A stretch of 64,000 nt of DNA from Kytococcus schroeteri (GCF_002847825.1 NZ_PKIZ01000005.1:55597-119596), one strand, 5' to 3'; shown: positions 1 to 9,376, numbered from the stretch's first letter. Made by a program: numbers and translations. The notes: a model not told the origin generated them from the letters alone.

Positions 1-403
1 CCTCGGCCTCGATGGTGTCGCCCAGGGCCTTGCGCACCGCCTCCTTGCTGGGGGCCGGGCCGGAGTTGTCCAGGTGCTCCACGACCGGCTTGCGCTCGGG
101 CAGGCCCTCGTCGATCTTCCTGACCTCCTCCTCGTCGGTGGGGCCGTCGACCACCGCGTTGGCGGCTCCCGGCGCCATCGCCTGGTCGAGCACCTCCACC
201 GGCTGGCCGGCGGCGGCCGCCTCGTCGGGGGACCCGGCACGTGCGGTGAGCAGGTCGGGCGAGCCGTTGTCCCCCTCGGAGGGGGCCGGCGCATTGGTGA
301 GCACTCCCGGCACCTTGTCGTAGACATCGGCCGTCACGTAGGCGCCCACGAGGGCCACCACCGTGGTCGAGGCGATGAGGGTGTTGCGGAGGGAGGACTT
401 CAC
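1..403 (-). CDS. dacB: D-alanyl-D-alanine carboxypeptidase (PBP4/DacB-like), N-terminal part
   Basis: Only the first 134 codons lie in the window; the gene runs off the left edge. It starts with GTG at 403, behind an AAAGGTG ribosome binding site. The N-terminus has one hydrophobic segment ([19 protein letters not shown]), followed by a conserved-looking YDKVPGVLT stretch and an acidic/proline linker. That pattern is typical of actinobacterial PBP4-type D,D-peptidases. Head-to-head placement with ppa matches the usual dacB/ppa arrangement. No SxxK or KTG motif is visible because the catalytic part is missing, so the call rests on the N-terminus and context. Confidence 0.65.
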   Translation of the reverse strand, partial: MKSSLRNTLIASTTVVALVGAYVTADVYDKVPGVLTNAPAPSEGDNGSPDLLTARAGSPDEAAAAGQPVEVLDQAMAPGAANAVVDGPTDEEEVRKIDEGLPERKPVVEHLDNSGPAPSKEAVRKALGDTIEAE

Positions 404-475
404 CGGGCACCTTTCGGACGCACGCACAGGATGGGGGAGACTGGCCCCAGCGTAGACGCCAACCAAGGAGGCTCC

Positions 476-1066
476 ATGGAATTCGACATGACCGTCGAGA
501 TCCCCGCCGGCAACAAGAACAAGTACGAGATCGACCACGAGACGGGCCGCATCCGCCTGGACCGCCTGCTCTTCACGGCGATGCGCTACCCGGCCGACTA
601 CGGCTACATCGAGGACACCCTGGGCGAGGACGGCGACCCGCTGGACGCGCTGGTGCTGCTGGACGAGCCGACCTTCCCCGGCTGCATCGTGCGTGTGCGC
701 CCGGTCGGCGTGTTCCACATGGTCGACGACGCCGGCGGTGACGACAAGGTGCTGTGCGTGGCCGCGGGCGACCCGCGCCGCGACGCCATCCAGGACACCT
801 CCGACGTGTCCGACTTCACCCTCGACGAGATCCGCCACTTCTTCGAGGTCTACAAGGCCCTGGAGCCGGGCAAGTACGTGGAGGAGGGCTCGCACTGGGG
901 TGACCGCGCGGCCGCCGAGAAGATCATCACCGAGGCGCTGGACCGCGCCAAGGCCGAGGGCATGACCACCGCCCGCTGGCCGCTGCCGGGCCACGACGCC
1001 GACGACACCGAGCGCTCGATCGACCGCGCCGAGGGCGGGTCGCAGGCCGACAAGCCGGAGGCCTGA
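476..1066 (+). CDS. ppa: Inorganic pyrophosphatase
   Basis: Soluble family I pyrophosphatase, which hydrolyses PPi to 2 Pi and pulls biosynthetic reactions forward. The 196-residue protein has the metal-binding signature [10 protein letters not shown] (Asp52, Asp54, Asp57) after [11 protein letters not shown], and KxxY-type substrate residues near the N-terminus (NKNKYEID). The chosen ATG at 476 has a strong AAGGAGG site; an open frame extends upstream but has no such support. The acidic C-terminal tail (after HDADD) is a small extension. It is divergent from dacB and followed by a strong hairpin terminator. Confidence 0.97.
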   Translation: MEFDMTVEIPAGNKNKYEIDHETGRIRLDRLLFTAMRYPADYGYIEDTLGEDGDPLDALVLLDEPTFPGCIVRVRPVGVFHMVDDAGGDDKVLCVAAGDPRRDAIQDTSDVSDFTLDEIRHFFEVYKALEPGKYVEEGSHWGDRAAAEKIITEALDRAKAEGMTTARWPLPGHDADDTERSIDRAEGGSQADKPEA

Positions 1067-1086
1067 GCCACCGCGCGACGACGCCC

Positions 1087-1127
1087 GACGGGGCGGGTGC
1101 GACCGACGAGGTCGTGCCCGCCCCGTC
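1087..1127 (+). terminator. Hairpin terminator after ppa
   Basis: A 17-bp stem (two G-U wobbles) pairs 1087-1103 with 1111-1127 around a 7-nt loop, 20 bp after the ppa stop. There is no U-run, as is common in very GC-rich actinobacteria. Confidence 0.75.
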
Positions 1128-1211
1128 GTCGTGCACGGGACGCCCGCGGGCGAAAGCCCGGTGACAGTCCGCGCCCCTAGGGTCCGAGCACACACACCCC
1201 GAGGGAGTCCC

Positions 1212-2486
1212 ATGATCCGCATTACCCCGTCCCGCCTGGCTGCCCTGGCCGGCATCGGCCTGCTCAGCCTGACCGCCTGCTCCGGCGGCTCGCAGGAGAG
1301 CGCCCAGGAGCAACCGGCCGCACCGCCCAAGGTGTCCGACACCTCCACGGCCTCCCCTGCCCCGAGCAGCGAGAGCTCCGACAAGACGTCACCCGAGACC
1401 TCCCCCGAGGCCGCGGACGAGTCGCCCACGAGCCGGGTGAGCGACACCGCGTCCGACGCCGGCCCCACCGCATCGCCCAGCGCGTCACCGACGTCGCCGG
1501 GTGCCCGGCCGAGCCCCTCGGGGAGTCCCTCCCCGGCCGCCGCCCCGTCCACCCGCAGCGCCACGCCCACCGAGGACGCCTCGACCCCCTCGCCCAGCAC
1601 CGCCCCCGCGGCGCCGGGCGACGCGGAGGAGTGCGCCGGCGCGGGCGCCGAGAAGGCCCTGCACCACGGCCTGCGGAAGCTCAACGCCCGGGAGAGCGAC
1701 TGGACGTGGCACAGCAACGGCGCGGACACCTCGCTGTACGACCCGTGCGCAGACCTCTCCCCCATCGCCGTGACCGTCGAGTACGCCACCGGGAGCTCAC
1801 CCTGGATGATCATGCTCTTCCACCGGGGCGAGTACCTCGGAACCGCGACGGCACAGCCCGTGGGCATGGGGCAGCTCATGAGGAGGCGCGCGGACGACGT
1901 CATCGAGGTGACGTACCTGTACCCGAAGCCCGGGGAGTCGAACGCCGCGCGCTCCGGCAGGGCGGTCAGCACCTTCACGTGGGACGGGTCCGCGCAGAAG
2001 GTCGTGATGGCCGGCGACCTCCCGCCCACGGAGGAGGAGCTCCCCGAGCAGGGCAGGGAGAAGCCCACCGACCCGCCCGTGGACACCGGTGACACCCCGC
2101 CCCGTGGCGCGGCCCCCGAGGTCGTGCACCAGGGCGTGGCCCGCATCCTCACCCCGAGCGACAAGATCGGGTGCGAGCTGCACCGCACCTGGGCGGAGTG
2201 CGGCATCGAGTCCTATCTCGACTCCGAGCGCTACGGCACCGAGAACGACATGCCGCTCTGGTGGGCGACGCTGCCCGAGCAGGGCACGGCGGGGCTCTCC
2301 GCCAAGGGCGACGCCCCCAACTACCGCGGGGACAACGGCGGCCCGGCCGGCCAGGTGCTCGAGTACGGGGAGAGCGTGACCTTCGGCGACATCACGTGCG
2401 ACTCCGAGTCGACCGGCCTGACGTGCACCAACACCGCGAGCGGTCACTCGATGACGATGAACAAGCGCGAGTTCGTGACCCGCTGA
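1212..2486 (+). CDS. Secreted lipoprotein with long Ser/Thr/Pro/Ala-rich linker, function unknown
   Basis: The 424-residue protein starts at ATG 1212 behind GAGGGAG. It has a lipoprotein signal peptide with lipobox LTAC (lipidated Cys23). Residues ~25-140 are a low-complexity Ser/Thr/Pro/Glu linker that would span the cell wall. Two folded regions follow, separated by a second acidic/proline linker (~285-310); both contain Cys residues likely to form disulfides. The pattern resembles surface-exposed actinobacterial lipoproteins, but I recognise no enzymatic motif. It stands alone between two terminators. Confidence 0.85.
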   Translation: MIRITPSRLAALAGIGLLSLTACSGGSQESAQEQPAAPPKVSDTSTASPAPSSESSDKTSPETSPEAADESPTSRVSDTASDAGPTASPSASPTSPGARPSPSGSPSPAAAPSTRSATPTEDASTPSPSTAPAAPGDAEECAGAGAEKALHHGLRKLNARESDWTWHSNGADTSLYDPCADLSPIAVTVEYATGSSPWMIMLFHRGEYLGTATAQPVGMGQLMRRRADDVIEVTYLYPKPGESNAARSGRAVSTFTWDGSAQKVVMAGDLPPTEEELPEQGREKPTDPPVDTGDTPPRGAAPEVVHQGVARILTPSDKIGCELHRTWAECGIESYLDSERYGTENDMPLWWATLPEQGTAGLSAKGDAPNYRGDNGGPAGQVLEYGESVTFGDITCDSESTGLTCTNTASGHSMTMNKREFVTR

Positions 2487-2500
2487 CGCACCCGCACACG

Positions 2501-2532
2501 ACGGAGGCCCCACCTACTGGTGGGGCCTCCGT
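2501..2532. terminator. Bidirectional hairpin terminator
   Basis: A perfect 14-bp stem (2501-2514 with 2519-2532, TACT loop) lies just after the lipoprotein stop and just beyond the 3' end of the oppositely oriented tRNA, so it can serve both. Confidence 0.8.
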
Positions 2533-2539
2533 GCGCCGG

Positions 2540-2613
2540 AGCCGCCTATCGGAATCGAACCGATGACCTGTTCATTACGAGTGAACCGCTCTGGCCGACT
2601 GAGCTAAGGCGGC
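2540..2613 (-). tRNA. tRNA-Thr (anticodon CGT)
   Basis: Full cloverleaf on the minus strand: 7-bp acceptor stem GCCGCCT/AGGCGGC, D-loop, anticodon stem GTTCA/TGAAC with loop CTCGTAA (anticodon CGT, reads ACG), and T-arm with GGTTCGATTCC. A CCA end is not encoded (the discriminator is followed by CCG). Confidence 0.95.
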
Positions 2614-2705
2614 GGGTGCTCCACACGCTCCGGGCGCGTGATGCGAACGCCCACTATAGCGGTGCCCCGCCACGCGGCGGAAATCCGACGCGGCAGCACC
2701 TCCCC

Positions 2706-4271
2706 TCAGCAGCGCGCGGCGTCACCCTCGGGCACCGCGCCGGTGAGCAGGTAGCCCTCCACGGCGGAGTCCACGCACTGGCTGCCCCGGCGGTATGCGG
2801 TGTGCCCGTCGCCGTCGAGCGTCAGCAGGTGCCCGTTCTCGAAGTCCTTCGCCGCGCGCTGCGCCCACGCCAGCGGGGTCGCCGGGTCACGGGTGGTGCC
2901 CACCACGAGGATGGGGCCGCTGCCCTGGGCGACGGCGTCGAACGGCTGGGCGGGCTTCACCGGCCACCCCTCGCAAGCCGACCCCTCGCCCATGAGGAAG
3001 TCGCCCCACAACGGTGCCTCCCGGCGGAACGCGGCCCGCACCTGCGCCTCGGTGCGCCCGGTGGTGTCCTCGGCGCGGTCGTTGCACGAGTACACGGTGA
3101 AGGCCTCCATGAGGTTGGAGGCGTACTCCCCGTCGGCGGTGCGGTCGGCGTAGCCGTTGGCCAGCTCCAGCAGCCGCTGGCCGTCACCACGCTGCGCCGC
3201 CTCCAGGGCCTGGGCGAGGCTCTCCCAGCTGCCCTCGTCGTACATGGCGGCGGCCAGCCCGTAGGTGGCCCAGCCGACGGTCAGCTCCGTGACCCGCGGG
3301 TCGGACCCCACTGGCGGGGGCTCCTCGTCGATGCGGCGCAGCAGCTCCCGCAGGCCGGCGGTGGCCTCCTCGCGCGTACCGCCCAGCGGGCACCGGGAAC
3401 GCTCCTGGACGCACCAGTCCAGGAAGGCACCGGTGGCGGTCTCGAAACCCTTGGCCTGCCCGATGGCGATCTGCGTGGCATCCAGGTCCGTGGGCAGCAT
3501 GCCGTCCAGCACGAAGGCCCCCACACGGCGGGGGAACTCCTGGGCGTAGGTGGCGCCCAGCTGGGTGCCGTAGCTGAGCCCCAGGTAGTTCAGCCGCGCG
3601 TCCCCCAGGGCGGCGCGCAGCACGTCCATGTCGCGGGCAGCGTTGGACGTGGTGATCGAGCCCAGCCGGTGGCCAAGCTTCTCCCGGCAGCCCTGCGCGA
3701 AGGCCTTCTGCACTCGCGTCGCCTCCCGCTTCTCCGCGGCGTCGTCCGGGGAGGTGTCCAGGCCCAGCAGGGCGTCCAGCCCGGGGTCGTCCACGCAGTC
3801 CACGGCCTCGGAACGGGCCACACCGCGCGGGTCGAAGCCCACCACGTCGTACACGCGCCGCACCTTCGGACCCACCACTTGGTCGGCCGCCTGCGCGTAG
3901 TCCACGCCGCTGGCCCCGGGGCCACCGGGGTTGAGCACGAGCGACCCGATGCGGTGCTCGTCGTCGCCCGCCCGCACCCGGAAGAGGGCCAGCTGCATCG
4001 TCTCCCCGTCGGGCCGGTCGTAGTCCACCGGCACCTCCAGCTCCGCGCACTCCCCGCCGTCGCAGCGCTCCCACTCCAGCTGCTGCTCGTAGAAACGGGA
4101 CAGCTCGGCCGGCGGGGCGGGCAGGGACTCCTCGGCGCCCGGGCTGCGCAGGTCCTCCGGCAGCGGGCCACCGTCGGGGGTGCAGCCGGTCAGGCCCAGC
4201 CCGAGCACGGCGGCCCCGGCCAGCAGGGCGCGCGCACGGGAGGCGCGGTGTCGTGGGGTGCGGGTGGTCAT
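2706..4271 (-). CDS. Alpha/beta-hydrolase lipoprotein, tripeptidyl-aminopeptidase (S33) type
   Basis: Exported serine hydrolase, probably an aminopeptidase or esterase acting outside the membrane. The 521-residue protein has a lipobox LTGC (Cys30), the oxyanion-hole strand NPGGPGASG (~114-122), the nucleophile elbow GLSYGTQ (Ser233) and a C-terminal TAP-like domain. That domain contains ILVVGTTRDPATP and a late GDGHTAY carrying the probable catalytic His. Several Cys in the cap suggest disulfides. ATG at 4271 overlaps the holB stop (ATGA), so translation is coupled to the upstream genes. Confidence 0.9.
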   Translation of the reverse strand: MTTRTPRHRASRARALLAGAAVLGLGLTGCTPDGGPLPEDLRSPGAEESLPAPPAELSRFYEQQLEWERCDGGECAELEVPVDYDRPDGETMQLALFRVRAGDDEHRIGSLVLNPGGPGASGVDYAQAADQVVGPKVRRVYDVVGFDPRGVARSEAVDCVDDPGLDALLGLDTSPDDAAEKREATRVQKAFAQGCREKLGHRLGSITTSNAARDMDVLRAALGDARLNYLGLSYGTQLGATYAQEFPRRVGAFVLDGMLPTDLDATQIAIGQAKGFETATGAFLDWCVQERSRCPLGGTREEATAGLRELLRRIDEEPPPVGSDPRVTELTVGWATYGLAAAMYDEGSWESLAQALEAAQRGDGQRLLELANGYADRTADGEYASNLMEAFTVYSCNDRAEDTTGRTEAQVRAAFRREAPLWGDFLMGEGSACEGWPVKPAQPFDAVAQGSGPILVVGTTRDPATPLAWAQRAAKDFENGHLLTLDGDGHTAYRRGSQCVDSAVEGYLLTGAVPEGDAARC

Positions 4272-5452
4272 CGGGGACCCCTTCCGGTGCTCGTACGGGC
4301 CAGGTCCCCCTGCAGCTGGTGCAGGCCCACCAGCATCGCCTCCAGCGCCAGCAGGGGGGTCACGTTCTCCCCGATGCGGGTGCGCGCGGTGTCCACCTGC
4401 TCCAGGCAGAGCAGCAGCGCGTCGGCGCTCGTGGTGCCCGCCAACCGCTGCAGGTCCCCGGCGTCCTGCGGGTTCACCAAGTCGACCCCGCTGGCCCCGA
4501 CGGAGACCAGCAGCGCGTCGCGGTACACCGAGGCCAGGTCCACCAGCGTGCGGTCGATGACGTCACGCACCCGCCGCGTGGCCCGCGCCTTCTGCTCCTT
4601 GGCCAGCTGGTTGAGCTGCCCCCGGATCGCCGGGGGCTGCGCGCGCGCAGTGGGGTCCGCGCCGTTGAGGCGCAGCAGCTCCTCGCGCTCGGCCACGTCG
4701 CGCTGCTCGGCCTCGGCCGCCGCCTCACTGGTGGCCACCTCGTGCAGGGAGGCCGCCTTGCGCAGCGCCGAGCCGAGCCCCTCCAGCTCGAAGGGGATGC
4801 GGGTCACCGTGTGGCGCCGGGCACGCGCGGACTCGTCGCGGGCCAACCACCGCGCCACCCCGATGTGGGACTGCGCCGCTCGGGCCGCGTAGGCCGCCAT
4901 CGCCGCGTCCACCCCCTGCGACTCCAGCAGCGCCGCCACGGCCTCCACCGGCGGGGTGCGCAACGAGAGGTGCCGCGAGCGCGACCGGATGGTGACGATG
5001 ACGTCCTGCGGCGAGGGGGCGCACAGCATCCACACGGTGCGTGGGCTGGGCTCCTCCAGCGCCTTGAGCAGGGCGTCGGCGGCCTGCTCGGTGAGCCGGT
5101 CGGCGTCCTCGATGACGATGATGCGCCAGGCCCCCACGGACGGGTGGTGGGCCGCGGTCAGGGCCAGCTCGCGCGCCTGCTTCACCGGGATGCTCAGCCC
5201 CTCGGTGTTCACCACCTCCACGTCGGCGTGGCTGCCGTCCAGCGCGGTGCGGCACTCACGGCACTCCCCGCAGCCGCCGTCGGGGCAGAGCAGGGCGGCG
5301 GCGAAGGCGCGCGCCGCGGTGGACCGGCCGGACCCCGGAGGCCCGGTGAACAGGTAGGCGTGGGTCAGCCGCGCCGGGTCGGCCACCGCGGCGGCGAGCC
5401 CGGCGGCCAGCTCCTCCTGGCCCACCAGCGAACCCCAGACGCCGTCACGCAC
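4268..5452 (-). CDS. holB: DNA polymerase III delta-prime subunit
   Basis: Clamp-loader subunit of the replicative polymerase. The 394-residue AAA+ protein starts VRDGVWGSLVGQEELA. GTG at 5452 is chosen because GGGAGG precedes it and it overlaps the tmk stop by 8 bp; the frame stays open further upstream without support. The P-loop reads GPPGSGRST, with Arg in place of the Walker A Lys, fitting a delta-prime subunit that need not hydrolyse ATP. A four-cysteine zinc module (C-P-D-G-G-C-x2-C-x2-C) follows. The C-terminal collar helices are less conserved. The operon order marR-tmk-holB-hydrolase includes the tmk-holB pairing common in bacteria. Confidence 0.93.
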   Translation of the reverse strand: MRDGVWGSLVGQEELAAGLAAAVADPARLTHAYLFTGPPGSGRSTAARAFAAALLCPDGGCGECRECRTALDGSHADVEVVNTEGLSIPVKQARELALTAAHHPSVGAWRIIVIEDADRLTEQAADALLKALEEPSPRTVWMLCAPSPQDVIVTIRSRSRHLSLRTPPVEAVAALLESQGVDAAMAAYAARAAQSHIGVARWLARDESARARRHTVTRIPFELEGLGSALRKAASLHEVATSEAAAEAEQRDVAEREELLRLNGADPTARAQPPAIRGQLNQLAKEQKARATRRVRDVIDRTLVDLASVYRDALLVSVGASGVDLVNPQDAGDLQRLAGTTSADALLLCLEQVDTARTRIGENVTPLLALEAMLVGLHQLQGDLARTSTGRGPR

Positions 5453-6083
5453 CGGCGCCTCCCAGCAGGGCGTCCACGGCCCCGGCCACCTCGGCGGCCA
5501 GGTCGGCGGCCGGCCGGGCGGCGTCGAGCACCAGGTAGCGCTCCGGCGCGGCGGCGGCCAGGGCCAGGAAGTGCTCGCGCACCCGGGCGTGGAAGGCCGC
5601 GGACTCGGCCTCGAGGCGGTCGTCCCGGCCCCCACGGCGCCGTCGCCCCTCCTGCGGGTCCACGTCGAGCAGCACGGTCAGGTGCGGCACGAGGCCCTCG
5701 GTGGCCCAGCGGGAGATCGAGGCCACCTCAGTGGCGTCCAGGGCGCGCCCGGCGCCCTGATAGGCCACCGAGGAGTCCACGTAGCGGTCCCCCACCACCA
5801 CGGCCCCCCGCTCCAGGGCGGGGCGCACGAGGCTGGCGACGTGGTGGGCCCGGTCGGCGGCGAAGAGCAGCGCCTCGGCCCGCGGGGCCACGTGGTCACC
5901 GTGGAGCAGCAGCTCACGGATGCGGGCACCCAGGGGCGTGCCCCCGGGCTCCCGGGTCACCACCACCTCGCGTGCGGGGTGCGCGGCCCCCAGGTGCTCC
6001 ACGAGCCGCGCGATCTGCGTGCTCTTGCCGGCGCCATCACCCCCCTCGAGGACGACGAGGACGCCCGCCGGCGAGGCCGTCAC
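5445..6083 (-). CDS. tmk: Thymidylate kinase
   Basis: Phosphorylates dTMP to dTDP for DNA synthesis. The 212-residue protein has P-loop EGGDGAGKST, the TREPGGTPLG motif, and DRYVDSSVAYQG for nucleotide and substrate binding. A short basic lid (EGRRRRGGRDDR) follows. It starts with GTG at 6083, overlapping the marR stop by 4 bp (GTGA), and its own stop overlaps the holB start, so the three genes form one translationally coupled unit. Confidence 0.97.
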   Translation of the reverse strand: MTASPAGVLVVLEGGDGAGKSTQIARLVEHLGAAHPAREVVVTREPGGTPLGARIRELLLHGDHVAPRAEALLFAADRAHHVASLVRPALERGAVVVGDRYVDSSVAYQGAGRALDATEVASISRWATEGLVPHLTVLLDVDPQEGRRRRGGRDDRLEAESAAFHARVREHFLALAAAAPERYLVLDAARPAADLAAEVAGAVDALLGGAGA

Positions 6084-6625
6084 CGGCGCTCCCGCCGGGG
6101 CAGGGCACGGGTGTGCTCCTCCCCCGGGCGCACCCGCTCCACCATCCGGGTGGTGACGCGCTCCAGGGCCATGAACTCCTCGGAGCTCATCCCGTCGAGG
6201 AAGACCGCCCGCACGTCCCGCACGTGGCCGGGGGCGGCGGCCTCGAGGGCGGCCCGCCCCTCGGCGGTGAGCAGCACGTCGGCACCGCGGCCGTCCTCCG
6301 CGGTGGCCTCGCGTCGCACCAGACCGCGCTTCTCCATGCGGCTCACGTGGTGGCTCAGGCGGCTGCGCTCCCAGCCCATGCGGCGCGCCAGCTCGGTGAC
6401 GCGCAGGCGGTCGCCGTCATCGGAGAGCATCACCATGACCTCGTAGTCCGAGATGGACAGGTCAGCGTGCTCCTGCAGGCAACGGTTGAGGTGGGCCTGC
6501 ACGTCGGTGCACAGCGACACCCACCGGCGCCACAGCGCCTGCTCGTCGTCGGTCAACCACGGCACGGGCTCCCCCTGCGCCTCCGCGGTGCCGCCCGGAC
6601 CGCCCCTCGAACCGTCGCTCTGCAT
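6080..6625 (-). CDS. MarR-family transcriptional regulator
   Basis: The 181-residue winged-helix protein has the core LSISDYEVMVMLSD...LRVTELARRMGWERSRLSHHVSRMEKRGLVRREATAEDGRG, a textbook MarR recognition helix and wing. It is the first gene of the marR-tmk-holB-hydrolase operon. No ribosome binding site precedes ATG 6625, but TAGAGT lies 6 bp upstream, so the message is probably leaderless. Co-transcription with replication and nucleotide genes is unusual for a MarR protein; its ligand cannot be read from sequence. Confidence 0.9.
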   Translation of the reverse strand: MQSDGSRGGPGGTAEAQGEPVPWLTDDEQALWRRWVSLCTDVQAHLNRCLQEHADLSISDYEVMVMLSDDGDRLRVTELARRMGWERSRLSHHVSRMEKRGLVRREATAEDGRGADVLLTAEGRAALEAAAPGHVRDVRAVFLDGMSSEEFMALERVTTRMVERVRPGEEHTRALPRRERR

Positions 6626-6796
6626 GGGGCGACTCTAGTGGCGGGCACCGACGACCTCCCCGCCGCCTGTGGGTTCCGGCCGTCCGTCCACATCCACCCG
6701 TGGTGGGGGTCCCGCACGAGCCCCGCCGTGGCTAGCGTGGCCGCCGACAACCGCACGGCCCGGCCCACCGGCGCCGCCGACCCCAGGAGGAACCCA

Positions 6797-7519
6797 ATGG
6801 CCCTGCACGGCAAGCTGTTCGACCAGTACGAGGAAGTCTCCGGCAACGACCAGTTCATGCTGCAGAACAAGAAGCTCCTCAAGGTGCAGATGCAGTACGG
6901 CCCGGTCTGGGCGCTCACCGGGTCGATGGTGGCCTACCAGGGCGACATCCGCTTCAAGAACAAGGGCTCCGGCGGCCTGGGCAAGATGTTCAAGCAGGCC
7001 GTCACCGGCGAGGGCGTGGACATGATGGAGGCCACCGGCACCGGCGAGCTGTTCCTGGCCGACCAGGCCGCCGGCATCCAGGTGCTCTACATGGAGAACG
7101 ACGAGCTGAGCATCAACGGCCAGAACGTGCTGGCCTTCTCGGCCTCCATCGACTGGGACATCCACCGCATCCAGGCCCGTGGCGCCGCCATGACCGGTGG
7201 CCTCTACAACGTGGGCCTGCGCGGCACCGGCTACGTGGCCATCACCACCAAGGGCGAGCCGGTGGCCCTGGACGTCTCCGGCGGCAACACCTTCGTGGAC
7301 CCGCAGGCGGCCGTGATGTGGACCCGTGGCACCCGCATGGACGTGCGCGTGGACTCCGGCGGCCTCGGCTCGATGCTGCGCGGCGGCACCGGCGAGACCT
7401 TCCAGATGGCCTTCTCGGGCCAGGGCCACGTCATCGTGCAGCCCTCGGAGAACGTGCCGCACTCCGGCTCCTCCGGCGGCTCCAGCGGCGGCGGCGTCAT
7501 CGGCGAGCTCTTCAACTGA
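6797..7519 (+). CDS. AIM24-family protein
   Basis: A 240-residue soluble beta-rich protein of the AIM24 (DUF124) family, whose bacterial members have no settled function. Family features include repeated short strands with GDIRFKNKGSGGL, FLADQAAGIQVLYM, LYNVGLRGTGYVAI and a Gly/Ser-rich tail (SGSSGGSSGGG). It starts at ATG 6797 after a strong AGGAGG. TAGCGT at 6733-6738 is a plausible -10 box. It is divergent from the marR operon and followed by its own terminator. Confidence 0.88.
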   Translation: MALHGKLFDQYEEVSGNDQFMLQNKKLLKVQMQYGPVWALTGSMVAYQGDIRFKNKGSGGLGKMFKQAVTGEGVDMMEATGTGELFLADQAAGIQVLYMENDELSINGQNVLAFSASIDWDIHRIQARGAAMTGGLYNVGLRGTGYVAITTKGEPVALDVSGGNTFVDPQAAVMWTRGTRMDVRVDSGGLGSMLRGGTGETFQMAFSGQGHVIVQPSENVPHSGSSGGSSGGGVIGELFN

Positions 7520-7547
7520 GCCGACCCGCACCGCAGCACACCCGCAG

Positions 7548-7571
7548 ACCCCGCCGGCCACCCGGCGGGGT
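7548..7571 (+). terminator. Hairpin terminator
   Basis: A perfect 10-bp GC stem (7548-7557 with 7562-7571) with a 4-nt loop, 28 bp after the AIM24-family gene. Confidence 0.7.
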
Positions 7572-7617
7572 TCGCCGTACCCTGCGACCACCTCCCGCCC
7601 CACCACCAGGAGCCCCC

Positions 7618-8379
7618 ATGACCCCGCGTGCCGTCGTCCGCCGTCCCAGCCCCCGCCTCTCCGAGGGGCTGACCACCCACATCGAGCCGCGGCCGGTGGA
7701 CGCCGGGCTGGCGCTGCGCCAGTGGCAGGCCTACTGCGACGCGCTGCGCACCGCCGGCTGGGAGGTGGTGGAGGCCCCGCCCGCCGACGAGCACCCTGAC
7801 GGCGTGTTCGTGGAGGACGTGGCCGTGGCCTACGGCGACACGGTGGTCATCACCCGCCCCGGCGCCCCGGAGCGGGCCGGGGAGGTCGAGGGCATGGCCG
7901 AACTCTTCTCCGGCCTGGGCCGCCGCGTGGTGGACCTGCCCGCCGGGCACCTGGACGGCGGGGACGTGCTCAAGCACGACGACCTCGTGCGCGTGGGCCT
8001 GGGCGGACGCACCGACGAGGCCGGCGTCGACGCGCTGCGCACGGCGCTCGCCCCGCTGGGCGCCCGGGTGGAGGCGGTGCCGGTGGACCGCGCCCTGCAC
8101 CTGAAGTCCGCGGTGACCGCCCTGCCGGACGGCACCGTCATCGGGTGGGAGCCGGTGGCCCCGACCCACGAGGCCCTGGGCGAGGTGCTGGCGATGCCGG
8201 AGGAGGGCGGCGCGCACGTGGTGCTGCTGGGCAGCGACCGACTGCTCATGGCCGCCTCCGCACCGCGCTCGGCCGACCTGCTGCGCGAGCGCGGGTACGA
8301 GGTGGTGACCGTGGACGTCAGCGAGTTCGAGGCGATGGAGGGCTGCGTCACCTGCCTCTCGGTGCGCCTGCGCGACTGA
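7618..8379 (+). CDS. Dimethylarginine dimethylaminohydrolase / amidinotransferase-fold enzyme
   Basis: Predicted guanidine-modifying hydrolase that releases citrulline and a methylamine from methylated arginine, or acts on a related substrate. The 253-residue pentein-fold protein has FVEDVAV (acidic substrate contact), HLDGGDV, LHLKSAV (catalytic His) and the C-terminal nucleophile motif GCVTCLSVRL. Length and motif order fit bacterial DDAH. ATG 7618 follows CCAGGAGCC. An arginine deiminase is unlikely because the protein is too short and lacks its helical domain. Substrate identity is inferred. Confidence 0.87.
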   Translation: MTPRAVVRRPSPRLSEGLTTHIEPRPVDAGLALRQWQAYCDALRTAGWEVVEAPPADEHPDGVFVEDVAVAYGDTVVITRPGAPERAGEVEGMAELFSGLGRRVVDLPAGHLDGGDVLKHDDLVRVGLGGRTDEAGVDALRTALAPLGARVEAVPVDRALHLKSAVTALPDGTVIGWEPVAPTHEALGEVLAMPEEGGAHVVLLGSDRLLMAASAPRSADLLRERGYEVVTVDVSEFEAMEGCVTCLSVRLRD

Positions 8380-8434
8380 CCGGTCCCTCCGCGGACGGAC
8401 CGCAGTGCCGGCGGATCACTCCTACCGTGCGGGC

Positions 8435-9337
8435 ATGCGCCGACACCCCGCCCTGCTGCTCGCCCTGGCCGCCCCGATGGTGGTGGCGTCCCCCGCCGCC
8501 GCCCTCGACGTGCCGGCCCCGCCGGAGTCGGGCAACGTGGCCGACCACGCCGACCTGCTCACCGACGAGGAGGAGCGCGCGCTGAACGCCCGCATCGACG
8601 CGGGGAACCGCTCCACGGACTCTGCGCGCGTGGCCGTGCTCACCGTGGAGTCCCTGGAGGGCGAGGGTCTGGAGGACTTCTCGCGCCGCGTGGCCACCGA
8701 GTGGGGCGTGGGCGACGCCGGCAAGGACAACGGCGTGCTGGTGCTGCACTCCGAGGGCGACCGCGAGGTGCGCCTGGAGGTGGCCGACGGCGCCCGGCAG
8801 CGCATCGACGACGGGGACGCCGAGAAGGTGGTGGACCGCATGACCGACGCCTTCGGTGACGAGGACTTCGCGAAGGGGCACACCGAGGGCGTGGACACGC
8901 TCTACGAGCTGGCCCGGGGCGAGGAACCGTTCGCGTGGACGCCGGCCGAGAAGGCCGTGGCGTGGGCAGCCGGCATCGGCGGCGGGGTGCTCGCCCTGGT
9001 GCTCGGCACGCTGGGCGTGCGCTCCTACCGCCGCGTCAAGGCCGAGGACGACCGCGAGAAGGAGCTCACCCGCCGGCTGGTGCGCGAGGCCCGCGCGGCC
9101 GACCCGGAGCTGCCCGAGCCGGACGACGAGGAGTTCGCGGCGTTCGACCGCTACCGCCGCGAGCACGGCACCGACCCGCTGCCCAACGGTGCCGCGTTCA
9201 GCTACGGCGCGTGGCTGCCGTTGTACGCGGCCAACCCCACGAGCATGGGTGCCCCCGAGCCCACGAGCGGCTCCAGCACGAGCTCGTTCGGCGGGGGCAG
9301 CGGGTTCAGCGGTGGCGGGGCCAGCGGCAGCTACTGA
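8435..9337 (+). CDS. TPM-domain secreted membrane protein
   Basis: The 300-residue protein begins with a cleavable-looking signal peptide (to about SPAAA), followed by a TPM domain (residues ~35-160; NVADHADLLTDEEERALNARI, ...GVLVLHSEGDREVRLEVADG). One transmembrane helix follows (~175-197), then a charged cytoplasmic region and a Gly/Ser-rich tail (FGGGSGFSGGGASGSY). This layout matches TPM_phosphatase (YgcG-like) proteins, some linked to membrane maintenance. TACCGT lies 6 bp before ATG 8435, so it is probably leaderless. Confidence 0.85.
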   Translation: MRRHPALLLALAAPMVVASPAAALDVPAPPESGNVADHADLLTDEEERALNARIDAGNRSTDSARVAVLTVESLEGEGLEDFSRRVATEWGVGDAGKDNGVLVLHSEGDREVRLEVADGARQRIDDGDAEKVVDRMTDAFGDEDFAKGHTEGVDTLYELARGEEPFAWTPAEKAVAWAAGIGGGVLALVLGTLGVRSYRRVKAEDDREKELTRRLVREARAADPELPEPDDEEFAAFDRYRREHGTDPLPNGAAFSYGAWLPLYAANPTSMGAPEPTSGSSTSSFGGGSGFSGGGASGSY

Positions 9338-9376
9338 GCCAAGCGCCGCGGCCCGGGGCCACCGGGCCGACCCGGG

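Noticed and set aside
2520..7519. Long plus-strand frames opposite the hydrolase and holB/tmk genes
   Set aside because: Same third-position GC artefact; only the last part (from 6797) is real, the AIM24-family gene.
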